Assembly (NCBI RefSeq): GCF_000006405.1
Contig: NW_003210195.1
Span: 143,004-207,003, forward strand
Direction of reading: 5' to 3'
Origin: Perkinsus marinus ATCC 50983
Taxonomy: Eukaryota; Perkinsozoa; Perkinsida; Perkinsidae
DNA: 64,000 bases
Shown here: in pieces, positions 48,410-59,600 of the stretch
Numbering within the stretch: position 1 is the stretch's first letter
Layout of the letters: every line of letters begins with the position of its first letter
The notes under the pieces: model-generated
Told to the model about the DNA's origin: nothing
The model's database searches: none
What the model saw: only the letters and a program-made list of their open reading frames with translations
Made by a program: the position numbers and the translations under genes

Positions 48410-50747
48410 ATGCCTGTTATGGCACCTCACCCACTGGACACCCTTACTGATTCGTATTCGACAGTCGCATCACCGAGCTGTCCAGAGGAGCCTCCTCGTC
48501 TTGAAACGGATCCCACACCACCCGTCGATCCTACAACAGTACCTGACCCCAGTGATGATGGTGCAGCTGATGAGGAGAACCATCCTAGCACTACTGCTGT
48601 TGCAGTCCATGCATCTAGTGACTCCACTGAACCTGTGTGTGGAGAGGATTGGAGTGATGCCCGTATAGCGGCTCGAGTTGAGGTGATAACACTCCTCCTG
48701 TAACTGCATATCTATCGAGTGATATGTGTAGGTGAAGTATACGTCTGAAAAGGGCAGGTGCATGTTCAGTCATGTAGATGGAGATCTCATGCATCCTGGA
48801 GATATAGTCTTTGCCGAGTCTCCACTGCAAATAGTCACACCAGACACCTGCCCTGTGAGTACAATGTAGGTATCAGTGCGGAAGGTGTCATCATTAGGTC
48901 CTGTACGAGTGGCTCAAACTGGAGGAGGCTGACCTCTCTTTGGGTAGGTGTATACCTGGCTGCTCATATAGCTGCTCTATCACCTCCTTCCAGAGCTACC
49001 TATTGTATGGCATATGGCAGCATTGTCATCATTATTGTTCCTCAATGAGGATAAGCTAGCACGTTGCTATGATAAGTGGACTCCTCCTATCGATGCTCCT
49101 ACTAACGGTATGACATCACGCCATACCACATGCTCACCTACAATGGCATTCTTCAGAGTCGCAAGGCCAACCGTCGAGCAACTATCCGAATTGTCAAGAG
49201 ATGCTCCACCGGTTGGTATACAATCACATAGAGGCAATACCACGATGCGATAGAGAGCCATGGATGTGGAAGCTTACTAAGCTGGATGCTCGTGACTATG
49301 TACATCTCTTGCTCACATGGAGGTACTCACCCACACACTCACACACGCTGCTGTTCATATCTGCCTATGCACAGGTTCAACTCGTTTGGCCATCATACTG
49401 TGGCTGATGGGTTGATCATGTACGATAAGATATCAATGCTCAGCCACTCTTGCGAGGTGTGACTCATCACCGCCTTATAATATGTGAACAACAGTACTCT
49501 CAGGCTACTTGTTGTTGGCACTATGGCCCAGAGGACTCGTTCGTGTTGAGAGCAAGAGTGCCAATCCAGCCTGGTGATGAGTTGACCATATCCTATATTG
49601 GAGATGAGGAACTCTTCAAGAGTACCAACGTACGGAGACAGCGCTTGCAAGGTGAGCTATTCTACTCAGCCACGTGTAGGGTGATAAGTGTAGGTTGGTT
49701 ATTCACCTGTCATTGCCATCGATGTGATGAGCCCGTCGACTATGCTAGAGGGCTAAGATGTATCCAATGCCATGCAGGAGTAGTATATCCTTACACAGAA
49801 TGGAAGGTGAGGAGATGGCGTGGTGTATGTATCTACAGGCCTCAATGCTTCAGAGCGTTCAACGCCAGGGGAGGCACCGATGGTGCACCTCACCTTGCAC
49901 ATTCTGTAGAACACAATTGGATGAATCTGATATGGAGGAGATGGAGACTCTCGAGCAACAGTAGTATTTGTCGGCTGCAGGACTACTGATGATAGTATTG
50001 ACTAGATATGAAGAGCGGCTCGCGGTTACTGATCCCAACGATGAAGCCGATATCCAATTGGTGTATGGTGAGGGTATGAAGGTCTTCTCTAGAGGATGTC
50101 ATTGGATACTGCACCAAATGGATGTATGGTTAGCGACATTATGCAAGGATGGATCTGATTGGCTAGGGGCATCGGCTCATCAGACGGATAAGGCTGAGTA
50201 ATGACATAATCCTGAGTATGTAGTGTATACAGTCTGGTATAGATACCTATCACGAGTAACACCTCTTGCTAACTATGCCTATGCATGGTGCTTCGAGGAG
50301 ATAGCTGATACCTATCTTAACTTGATTGCTGCATCTACCTCGTCATCTCTCATCACTAAGGCTGTCTGCAACCAGCTTCTCATGCTTTACGAGCGTTCCT
50401 TTTATATGCTAACGGTACTATATCTAGTACTATTCCCTTTGTGTCGACGATGGTAGTGGCAGATACTCTGTGGTAGCGACCATACATTCACTCAGTCGGC
50501 ATTGTCCAAGTGGTCCAACGTGAGGAACATCATGCTGAGCATCGACTCGGAGCTCTCCCCAACCACCACAACGGAGGTGGCGGCAGAGAGTGGTACTGAT
50601 ACGATGGTTGGACGACAATTAAGTGACGATATCGATATTGCGGATGATGATGGTGTCGTGGGAGCTTGCTCTCCTCTGACGCCTTCCGACCATCAACAAG
50701 CAACTACTGGAATGCCAGAGCAACAATCTGATCACCATCCGATCTAG
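48410..50747 (+). CDS. SET-domain protein (SMYD-like, no MYND finger seen)
   Basis: Start MPVMAPHPLDTLTDSYSTVA, a Pro/Ser/Asp-rich N-terminus. A 49-nt intron leads to GRCMFSHVDGDLMHPGDIVF, the start of a SET domain. The core is FNSFGHHTVADGLIMYDKIS, MLSHSCE, then ATCCWHYGPEDSFVLRARVP and IQPGDELTISYIGDEELFKS. The post-SET zinc cluster is LFTCHCHRCDEPVDYARGLR and CIQCHAGVVYPYTE, with another CTFCRTQLDE later. SMYD-type proteins have this SET/post-SET order followed by a helical C-terminal part, seen here as IADTYLNLIAASTSSSL and SALSKWSNVRNIM. The usual NHSCxPN is reduced to SHSCE followed directly by an intron. Probably a protein lysine methyltransferase; substrate unknown. Confidence 0.75.
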
Positions 50748-50800
50748 TTTCACTGGAGACCTCTCATGAGTTCAGTTCAGCGTGCGCCGTTGATGCTGAT

Positions 50801-51864
50801 ATGCTCAGTATGGCAATACTTCGCTTCAATGCCCTCTCCTATCGCTCTATCATCAGTACTACGTCTTCACTAGAAACTCACAGATTCTTCGCAACTAGAG
50901 GGAGAACGCCACAGCATCAGAGCATAGATAATGCTGATGCTCAAGTTCCCACATCCACAACGGCTTCAGACACTAAAGTCAGCAAACGGGCCACGAGTGA
51001 GGCACTGTTCCTTGAGTGCCTAGACGAGGTAGTGGGGTCTCATTATATTGGTATATGACGACGCTTGTCGTAGATACGAAGAAGCCGTTGCGACACTGAT
51101 CCGGATATACATACAAGGCCTGCAATTGCTATCGAGAAGCTTACTCAAGAAGAGACGGAGCTAACTCGGAAACTATTCTATCGACTGGATGAGTTCAACG
51201 ACGATGAAACCCCACAGAAAAGAGAATGGCGTGTGGCCCAGAGACAGCATAAGATAGACCCTTACTGGGATCCTTTCGTTACGCAGCTTGACCATACTAA
51301 AGGTAATGGCTTGCACACGTCTACTATTTGTATTGTTATGTTACGTTAGATAAGTTACTTGCTGATTTTGAGGAGTATGCTAGAGTGGCCTCCGCTGCTG
51401 AGGCCAAGAGAACCAGGGTTGCTATAAGGAAGAGCTTACTGCAGTTCAAATTACGATATGATTCATATTCCAAACAATATAGGAAATGGCTCAATCGTGG
51501 ACCGGCGGAAGAGATACCAAAACCACACAAGATGGAGCAGAGGTGGGTGAAGGCCAAGTCTCTAGTCTGTGTTGATCTGTGTTGCCTATCAGCTTTTGGG
51601 AGCCCTCGCCTCTGCAAAAGCAATTAGCTAGAGAGCAGATGCATTGGCGTAATGTGGATGTACTACAACACTATAGGTGATACGATTCTACACCCAAATA
51701 GCTCATAGTATCATGTTATCAGAGCACAGAATGGATATATACATCCAAGGCGAGTAACGATGCTCTCTAGGAAGAAACAAGCAGAAATGGTTAAGGCAGT
51801 ATGCCGAGCTGAAGTCATGTGTGTTGCACCGTACGTGGGCAGTAATTCATCAATGCTCTCGTAG
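50801..51864 (+). CDS. MRPS18: Mitochondrial ribosomal protein bS18m with long N-terminal extension
   Basis: Introns at 51029-51073 and 51303-51349, plus later ones of 56 and 46 nt, join five exons. The N-terminus (MLSMAILRFNALSYRSIIST) is a likely mitochondrial presequence. The C-terminal exons give MHWRNVDVLQHYRAQNGYIH, PRRVTMLSRKKQAEMVKAVC and RAEVMCVAPYVG, the complete bS18 core (Y-N---L--f-----I-PRR-T-Ls-k-Q--------A----lp). Bacterial S18 is about 75 residues; here roughly 170 extra residues precede it, rich in charged helices (EETELTRKLFYRLDEFNDDE, EEYARVASAAEAKRTRVAIR). The extension may contact lineage-specific mitoribosomal rRNA or proteins. The small subunit role is inferred from the family. 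Confidence 0.83.
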
Positions 51865-51915
51865 CCCGATAACAGATATGACTGGGTTCCTAAGGTGTAC
51901 CATACCTTTCCTATC

Positions 51916-52367
51916 ATGGATCCTGTACAATGGTTAGTATATCGACTTAGTAGACTTGCTGTACCCCAGCCACATGCCTATCGGACAGGTATATCGCTCT
52001 CTATGCACCGGTCCGATAAGCTTTCTTCAGACCCAACATCACCGAAGCCTAGAGTATCCCAACAGCGTGCTGATGCAATGCTACAAGTAGGCGTTGACTA
52101 AGGGGTTGCGCTCCCACCATTGAGCAGGTTCTGAGCACCAAAATAGCACCAGAGTTGGATTATAGCTACTGGCTCAGAGAGAAGCAGCGGCAACAGGAAA
52201 GCAAATTACAGCATGTAACTATCACGAATGGTCCCCAACGATAGTCGTTCATACAGGAGGATGTGTACAAGTCAGAAGGAGTGAGCGAGAGAAGGTTTGA
52301 TGCCAAGCTGAGAGAGTTCCGTCGCAAGGCGGGAATACCGGAGAGGAGGGCTGTTGATGAGGAGTAA
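51916..52367 (+). CDS. Small unknown protein, 108 residues
   Basis: Introns of 42, 41 and 42 nt join four exons exactly in phase. The start is MDPVQWLVYRLSRLAVPQPH and the middle is VLSTKIAPELDYSYWLREKQ. The end, RRFDAKLREFRRKAGIPERR, is followed by AVDEE and a stop. It is basic and helical. It lies 51 bp after bS18m and 140 bp before RAB4 on the same strand, so a mitoribosomal or mitochondrial role is possible, but that is only neighbourhood evidence. I recognise no family. Confidence 0.6.
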
Positions 52368-52507
52368 TGAGTGTGACACATCAATCATGTTGTCGTGTTT
52401 CATCATCATCATGATGATAGTTTCTGATATAATGCTATTAACGGTGTCATGTTAGTGAATGCGGATTGAGGTAGTCTGTAGATAACAATTGATTCTCTCC
52501 TGTATTG

Positions 52508-53517
52508 ATGAGGTACACCTCGGATAACTCAGTATGCTCGTCTGTGGCATCCAGCGAGCCATCACAAATGGCGATGGCTGCTGCTGCACTGTCCTTATCA
52601 CCGATGAGGCAGCGGAAGCAAGAGAATGAATATGATATACGGCTCAAGATCATTATAATAGGGGACGCTGGATCCGGAAAGTCATGTATAATACGACAAT
52701 TTCTCGATGGTGTATTCAACGACCAATCTGAGCATACTATAGGGGTAGAGTTCGCCAGCAAGGTCATTAAGGTCAATAGCAAACGGGTGAAGCTACAGAT
52801 ATGGGATACAGCAGGCCAACAGAGGTGTACAGGGTGAAATAGGGCAGATCCATGTGCCTCTGATCAGGTACCGTAGTGTAACACGGAGTTATTATGGAGG
52901 TGCAGCTGGTGTGGTACTATTGTATGATATCACATCAAGAGAGAGCTACAACCATCTACCAGGATGGCTTCAAGATGCTCGATGTCAGACAGGCCAGAAA
53001 GACTTGTCTGTGGTCATATTAGGAAACAAGAAAGACCTTGGGTCTGATCAACGAGAGGTGGGCCTTTACTAAGCTCGAGGATATCCACATGATCAGTACA
53101 AGGTATCCTTTCTTGAGGCAAGTCGCTTCGCCCAGGAGAACTCGGCTTTATTTATGGAGACATCAGCTGCTACAGGAGAAGGTGTACAAGAAGTATTCCG
53201 AACACTGACTACTCGTATATTCAACAAGATCGATGAAGGACTACTGGATCCACGGTATATTCGTCGATTACAACAGATGATTGTGTGGAGCCCTGTCTAG
53301 ATCGATAACCATTCCTCCATCACCATCTCCTCATCCTCCTCCACCACCACCTGTCGCCACACAAGATGATATATACAATACGAACACTGCTGGTGGGATA
53401 GTTCCCACACCATGGTGTCTGCCAGCATTGCTAATAGCGTGCTGGCGTGGTGAAGAGGGAAAAGATGGTACGCCAATGAAGAGGATGGGTCATGAGAATG
53501 ATGACATGGTAGAATGA
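52508..53517 (+). CDS. RAB4: RAB4-type small GTPase with unusual proline-rich tail
   Basis: Introns at 52825-52867, 53058-53102 and 53255-53300. The N-terminus is extended by ~40 residues. The GTPase core has all G motifs: [48 protein letters not shown] and ETSAATG. RAB4-specific segments are [40 protein letters not shown] and [15 protein letters not shown]4 acts in recycling from early endosomes. WDTAGQQR replaces the usual WDTAGQER. After the core comes [20 protein letters not shown] and a tail ending NDDMVE; no terminal Cys pair for prenylation is found in the model. Either a last exon is missed or membrane attachment differs. Confidence 0.85.
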
Positions 53518-53589
53518 GAGTACTACTGTCTAGGCATGTTGTGTAAAATTGGAGTATTAATACGAATGTTGTGTTGTCGTTCTGCTACT

Positions 53590-54180
53590 ACTACCATTAA
53601 GGGGTGAGTTGTCCATTCCTTGCCATTGCTTCTACTCGGCATCATCACTTTCATGTCAATATCAAGTTCGATCATAAGAACATCACCGGCTCAGTCCACT
53701 GTAGATGCCAGTGCTGTTGCTGCTGCTCATAATGATGAACCCACTCCATACCTATCGATGCAAGGTGACGATGATAGTAGCTCTATCGTCTATGGCTATC
53801 ATGTATGAATCATACGATGCTTCCCTCAGCAAATAATCGGTTCTTCGTTGGGCGAGTCAATCTCGAGAACGACATAGCAACTCTCATGACGTGATAGACT
53901 TCTCTATCGAGCTTGCTCCTGTTGATGGAGTAGATATGACCATCAGTCGATCGAGATGCCTCTGTCACTACTGCCAGATCCTTTGGTAGCAGGCGAGGTT
54001 ATGAGTATGAAGGTGATATGTAGATATACGAGGATTAGCAAAATCATCGATATTAGGTAAGTCGAGACCCTTCCGTAGAGGATAAGAGAATGCAAAGGAT
54101 ATTCCAACTACAGAATGATATTGCTGAGTACTTACCACCTTACTTCACAGAACTGGAGCATCTAGTATGGTAGATACCTC
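53590..54180 (+). CDS. Possible small secreted or membrane protein, unresolved
   Basis: A hydrophobic frame at 53620 (LPLLLLGIITFMSISSSIIR) followed by Ser/Asp-rich sequence resembles a signal peptide. Further plus-strand islands read DVIDFSIELAPVDGVDMTIS and RIFQLQNDIAEYLPPYFTEL. Joining them needs introns I cannot fix, and the start codon is not clear. No domain recognised. Confidence 0.3.
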
Positions 54181-54404
54181 AGGGATAAGGACACATTGGA
54201 GCAGGGTGACGATGCTCTTTGAGTTGAAAATAAACTACAGCTACCCCGTTAGTGTTGTGTGAAGAGTATATCACCATGGTCAACGACCATTCTCTGGTAC
54301 CCCGCCCCGCGAAAACCATCGTTCTCCCCTTGACGTGATAGCGTTACTATTGAAGAAATAACAAACGTATTTTGTAAACGATGAAACATGTAATAGATTA
54401 TCCT

Positions 54405-55056
54405 TCACTTATCAGAAGTACTCTGCCCATCATCGCCCGCATGCCCGTCTTGTATCGCTCTGGCTGCACTCTTCTGGGCTTCCAAGCGTTTATCGAGACG
54501 TGCCTTGGCTGCTTCTGCTTTAGATCTGTACTATGCAGTCAGCCAGGTAGCTGATACAGCAAGCATCAGTACCTTTCCTGCTCAATCCAATCGAAATCAT
54601 CAGGCCTCAGTTTATACATGGTTCCTGCGGTCAAACCTGGTAGACGGAGTAGTCACATAGGCCAAGCAATTCCATCACTCACAAGCCATGAATATAATAA
54701 TGGCCCATGTGAAAAGGAAGTGAGCTAGTTCGTCAGGAAATCGTCGAGGCCGTCCTCTGAAGAAGATGATCCTTCAACGATATGAGGTAGAGAGAGAGGA
54801 ACCTCATAAACTTATGAAAGTCCTCGCGAGGTATGTCTGTCTGGTTCTGAGGTGCGGCAGCAGGCCGACGATAACCATGCAGAGTAGGTACACGGGGACG
54901 ATGCGCCTCAACCTGACGAAGTCACCGTAGGTCATAGCTCTCGATAGCCAACTATACTACCTCTTCCCATGGATCTATAGGCCTAGCACTGAAGGCTCTC
55001 CTTAGGCTAAAAGCCAAACCTCGACAACTGCTCAGCCCTCGCCTTACAGACCACAT
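54405..55056 (-). CDS. Small mitochondrial membrane protein, unknown family
   Basis: No single long frame shows this gene, but four introns (48, 40, 46 and 47 nt, read on the minus strand) join five exons without a break. The start MWSVRRGLSSCRGLAFSLRR, with AFSARPIDPWEEVEAHR after it, is a classic mitochondrial presequence. Then come FFRGRPRRFPDELAHFLFTW and AIIIFMACLTAG, one membrane helix. The C-terminus reads MYKLRPDDFDWIEQERSKAE and a coiled tail (KARLDKRLEAQKSAARAIQD). About 155 residues. The single-helix design resembles accessory subunits of respiratory complexes or ATP synthase. Alveolates have many such lineage-specific subunits, but identity is unproven. It starts 77 bp from the divergent reductase gene. 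Confidence 0.65.
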
Positions 55057-55133
55057 GCCAAACATATCGATTGTTTGGGCGCACGCAAACGTCTCACAAG
55101 CACGTAGTACACTGGCTCATCCTCTTCGGAACA
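55057..55133. promoter_or_regulatory. 77-bp bidirectional promoter interval
   Basis: The start codons of the minus-strand mitochondrial protein (55056) and the plus-strand reductase (55134) are 77 bp apart. Both promoters and both 5' UTRs must fit here or extend into coding sequence. No TATA element is visible. Confidence 0.4.
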
Positions 55134-56335
55134 ATGCTCGGTACTATCCTAATTCTTATCGGCGCCATCTTCGTCGCAACTAAGCTATACCAGCTTGCAT
55201 GCTGGGTACGCTTCTACTTCATGTTGCCCCCACCAGAGCAACTTAGAAGGAAATATGAGGAGCCTGGCAAACGACCCTTCGCAATGGTAGTAGTATCATC
55301 GTTGGAAAGTGTTGAATGATGATGATGATGCTTGTAACAGGTTAGTGGTGCCACTGGTGGTATTGGCTTTGGTTTTGCTCATACTCTTGCCTTGCGGGGA
55401 TTCGGTGTAGTCCTCGCCAGTCGTAGCGAGTCCAAATTGGAGGAGTGTGCGAAGAAGATCCAAGATGACGTTAAGGCTAAGGGGAAGGGCCCAGCTGAGG
55501 TATTCGCACTGGTATATATGGAGTTAGGATTGTTGTCCTCATTTTTGTCAGATCATTACTGTTGTTTGTGATTTTGCTACACCTACCGAGAAGTGGCTAC
55601 CTGCTCTGGTTAAGGCCTGCGAGGGTGTTGACCTATGCTTACTTGTCAACAACGTTGGTGTGAACAATCCCTTCCCACAGTTTTTTACTGATCACACTGA
55701 TGAGGTTGTCGAGGATATTATCAACGTGAATATCCGTGCTAATACATTCATCACCAAGGCCTTGCTCCCTCAAATGGTCAAGAGGAATAATGGTGGAGCA
55801 GTGCTATCTTTTGGATCTATGTTTGGCCCTCTTGGAGCCCCTATGTTGGCACCTTATAGTGCTAGTAAGGCATATGCTTACTCCTTCAGTTTATCCTTAT
55901 ATGAAGAGTATAGGGCTAAGGGCATTGATTTCCTCGCTGTTAATCCTGGTTATGTTATGAGCAACATGAGCAAGCTTAAGAAGGAGAGTTGGCTAATTAC
56001 CTCCCCCATGACGTACGTCAATTCCTCCTCTACTCTCTTTACTACTATGTTTTCGTATTTAGATGTGCCGACACTGTACTCCGACAATTGTCCTTCCCCG
56101 ACCAGGCTGGCTACACTTGGACTGCCACCCATTGGGCTCATCATCTACAGTATTGGGCTGCAACTCGTCTAGTGCCCGAGCGCCTCAGGTAGCTCTGCTT
56201 ACTCCCATACAAAAGTCATGTGTAGTATTGCTCTATCTCAGATTACAGCAGATACAGAAGATTCATGTTAAGATCAACAAGGCAGCGATGAGGAAGAAGG
56301 CCCGTGAGGAGGCCGAGGCTGCCAAAACCCAGTAG
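55134..56335 (+). CDS. HSD17B12: Very-long-chain 3-oxoacyl-CoA reductase (HSD17B12/KAR family)
   Basis: Introns at 55287-55340, 55512-55551, 56013-56062 and 56189-56241. An N-terminal membrane helix (MLGTILILIGAIFVATKLYQ) precedes the short-chain dehydrogenase fold. The NADPH site is VSGATGGIGFGFAHTLALRG, then LLVNNVGVNNPFPQFFTD (NNVG). The catalytic Ser lies in AVLSFGSMFG and the Tyr/Lys pair in YSASKAYAYSFSLSLYEEYR. NPGYVMSNMSK follows. The tail carries WAHHLQYWAATRLVPERLR and a Lys/Ala-rich end (KINKAAMRKKAREEAEAAKT). The family catalyses the second step of microsomal fatty acid elongation at the ER; steroid activity is a side role in animals. Length ~315 residues is normal. Confidence 0.87.
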
Positions 56336-56669
56336 ACAACGCCTCCTCATCACCCCTCGGCCAGCAGGGTATTCGACTACTCACGGTGACCCTAGTTGAT
56401 GATAATCAGGCCATTGGGGTTACAGTTGCTGGGATCATCTGTTTCCTCGACTTGCCATAGTAGTTTCTACATGATGACGGTAGCTAGCGTCATTGGGGTT
56501 GGAAGTTGGGTTGGCTTACATCCATATGCCATCACTTCAAATCTTTATTCGGATTTCTCTTAAACACCATTGTATTGAGTTTGGAAGTGCTCCTCCTTGG
56601 CAATGCTGTACTAGTCTGGACATATACTCACAGTAGTAGGATGTTTGTATCCCTTAAACCACACCTGTA
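56336..56669. other. Intergenic region
   Basis: About 330 bp between the reductase stop and the VPS34 start, both plus strand. It should hold the VPS34 promoter. No motif recognised. Confidence 0.4.
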
Positions 56670-59600
56670 ATGATGACCGAACAATTAGGAGGTCGTTATG
56701 CGGCCTCTGAGAGTAGTATTGTAGCATCTCCCTCATCTTCGGTCGGGGGTAGAGCTACTGCAGTCATTGGTGATGCCACGTCAACACTGCCTTCTTCTAG
56801 CAGTGGTGGGGGTCAAGTATGCAAGTTTATGTAGTGCCCTACTACTGCCCCATGTATTACCATGCTGGAGCATCCTAGGTACTCCTGTGATGTCCCTCTG
56901 TATCTATCACTCAGTGTATGTGGAGTGATGAATCGTGTATCGGAGTCTACTATGTGGTAGGATAGAGTATTGCCGAGGTTGCTGATAGTATAGTGGTGGT
57001 TGATATCAGGTGTAGTGTGGTGATGGATCTTATGGTAGATGGTAAGGTAGTATGCAATAGGAGTACATATGGTGCACCACTCCAGACAGTATCTACACCA
57101 ACAGGAGTAGAAGAGTCTTGGGTAGCTGCACATACCCAACCTCGACGTGATGAATTAACACTTGGGACGACATATCCTGTAAGTGCTTGGGACTCCTACA
57201 AATCAATATACCTCCATAAGATACGTGAGCTGCCTTCCACTGCTACCCTTGTCATTACGGTCAATCGCGTTAGCCATCACTTTGAATGTGTTGGTCAGTG
57301 TGTATTGCCAGTGTTCACAGAGCGTGGTGTACTTAGACAGGGGCGTAGGATCATGGAGCTTTATCAGGGAAGGGATCGGCCGCCACTAGACCAGGACGGA
57401 GTGTTGGCATCTTGTCCATGGGATACCCATCATCGCTATCATTATTCTCATGCTCCCACTCGTGATGTTGTTATTGGTGGTGGTCTCGATGTCGGTGAGA
57501 ACTCTAATAATAGGATATTCACAGAGGAGGGGGATGATAGTGTGAAGGAGGCATTGATAGTCGACTATGAGGCTGAGTGTACATCCAGAGCTACCGGCAG
57601 TATTACACCTGCTTCACCATCGCCACCACCCAGTAGCGATGTTATACATACACTGCTGAACAGTGAGAGGAGATACATCATTATAGAACTAAACCCGAAG
57701 ACCGAGGCTCCAGTGCTGTACTGTTCTGTTAGGCCGAAGGAGCCTGTTCGGACAACATTGCTAGCAGCAGTGCCACCATCTACTCGGTTGGTGCCTTCTA
57801 ACACTATTCCATATCCGACCAGTATACCTTGGATGCTAGCCCCTACTGATGGGATCAGAGCTGTCCCTCGGTCTACTGCTATTGATGGCATTGTCGAGGG
57901 GGTAGAGGCTAAGACTGCTCAGATGCTGGCTATTGAATCCAGCGGTCTGGGTAACGGGGCTGCCGCGCCTTTTGTACACTTCATACCTGTTGTTGATTAT
58001 GAGGCCCATCGTATCCATCCTAGTGCTATTAAAGCTGATAAACTATCTAGGAAGTACACAAGTAAACTACCACATCTACCAAAGGGACAGAGTAATGTAG
58101 CCGCAGCTATAGCAGCCGCACCCAGGCCATCAGCTGAGGAAAATAGGGCCCTAACTCGTCTTGTCCGTCTCCCTGTTATCTCTCAGCCTCTCACTCTTGG
58201 CCAGAAACATATTCTCCTGAGGTGCGGCGCTTAGCAGGGAGCTCGGATGATCATAGTACTGTCTGTCTATGAATAGGTACTGTTGGGGTTTGAGTAAGCA
58301 ACCAGAAGCATTAGAACGAGTAATGCAGGCGGTTGATTGGAATGATGTCGAGGAACTAGAAGAGGCTCAAGCACTCCTAGATGCTTGGGCACCATTGGGA
58401 TTCGATGATGCACTATGTTTGCTAACCCCAACTCCATCTCCAGTGGAGACTCCTGGGGCTGTGGCTATTCTGAGGCCACCACCACCTCCTGTATGGTATT
58501 ATGCAGTATCACGTCTAGAGGCTACATCTACTGATGATGCTATCTTATCCCTTTATCTACTACAGCTAACTCTTGCACTGAGGTAGTACCATCTTGGCTG
58601 AGTTTCAATGATATCTTCAATGCTATGTGTTCAGATACGAGAAGCCTTCGATGGCACCGTCACTCGCCACCAGTGATGGCGGTCAGCAACCTCAGCAGCA
58701 TATTCGTGAGGACCAGGATTCAAGTGGAGGTAACGTCGAGGTATCTTCCACTTGATGACTCCCCAATGTGGATAATCAGGGACCAGTACTGGTGGTGGAG
58801 GAGGAGGATTCGGTAGGAGGCCACTAGCACAGTTCCTTGTTCGAAGGGCAACGAAGTCTTTGCCTATTGCTACAACTCTATTTTGGATGTTGCAGGTAGT
58901 CTCTTATTAGTGTGGATTCACACCTATATTGTAGGCTGAGAGACGTACACCATCTACTAGCAGTGCATCCACGGCTGCGCCTCCGGTCGTCCAACGGAGC
59001 ACCACCCCTATGTTGGTAAATGCTAATACCTCTTCACTACACGTTGCTCGCGATGCTACCACTGTACCAGCAGAGGCGGGTGATGGTCTGTCCTCTGGAG
59101 GCGAGGCGAGCAATGGGCCTCCTTCCAGTGGTGGCTCTGTCGTCAATGACCACAGAGGAGGAGAAGGGCTCCTACCATCTTCACCAGACACCTCACCGAT
59201 TGTTGGAGATACCTCACCATCCTCAGCAGCAGGTGGCAACGGTGCTCAGGAGGGCCGACCTGTTGATGTGAGGCCTTCACTAGGGTATGACCTTATGTTG
59301 GGTTGGACAGACTATTGCTTCATCATTAGGAACACATCCTTCGGTGCTGGTGATGTGTCGGAGCAGGAGATGGATCCAGACTTGGCTGGCTTCGTCCGCC
59401 CTGAGGTTCCTTCCTCAGCTGCAGCAGCAGCAGCTGGTCAGAATATCGACATATTCAGTCTCACTGGTAATACCTAGGGCACTATCATGTGAATCACGAT
59501 AGCATTCCTATAGTGTAGCTCAGCATCTTTGGCGTGAGTTGGGTCGAAGTGAGACACAGAACCCACAAGGTCCGAGGATACGTGAGGCGATAGAGGCCCA

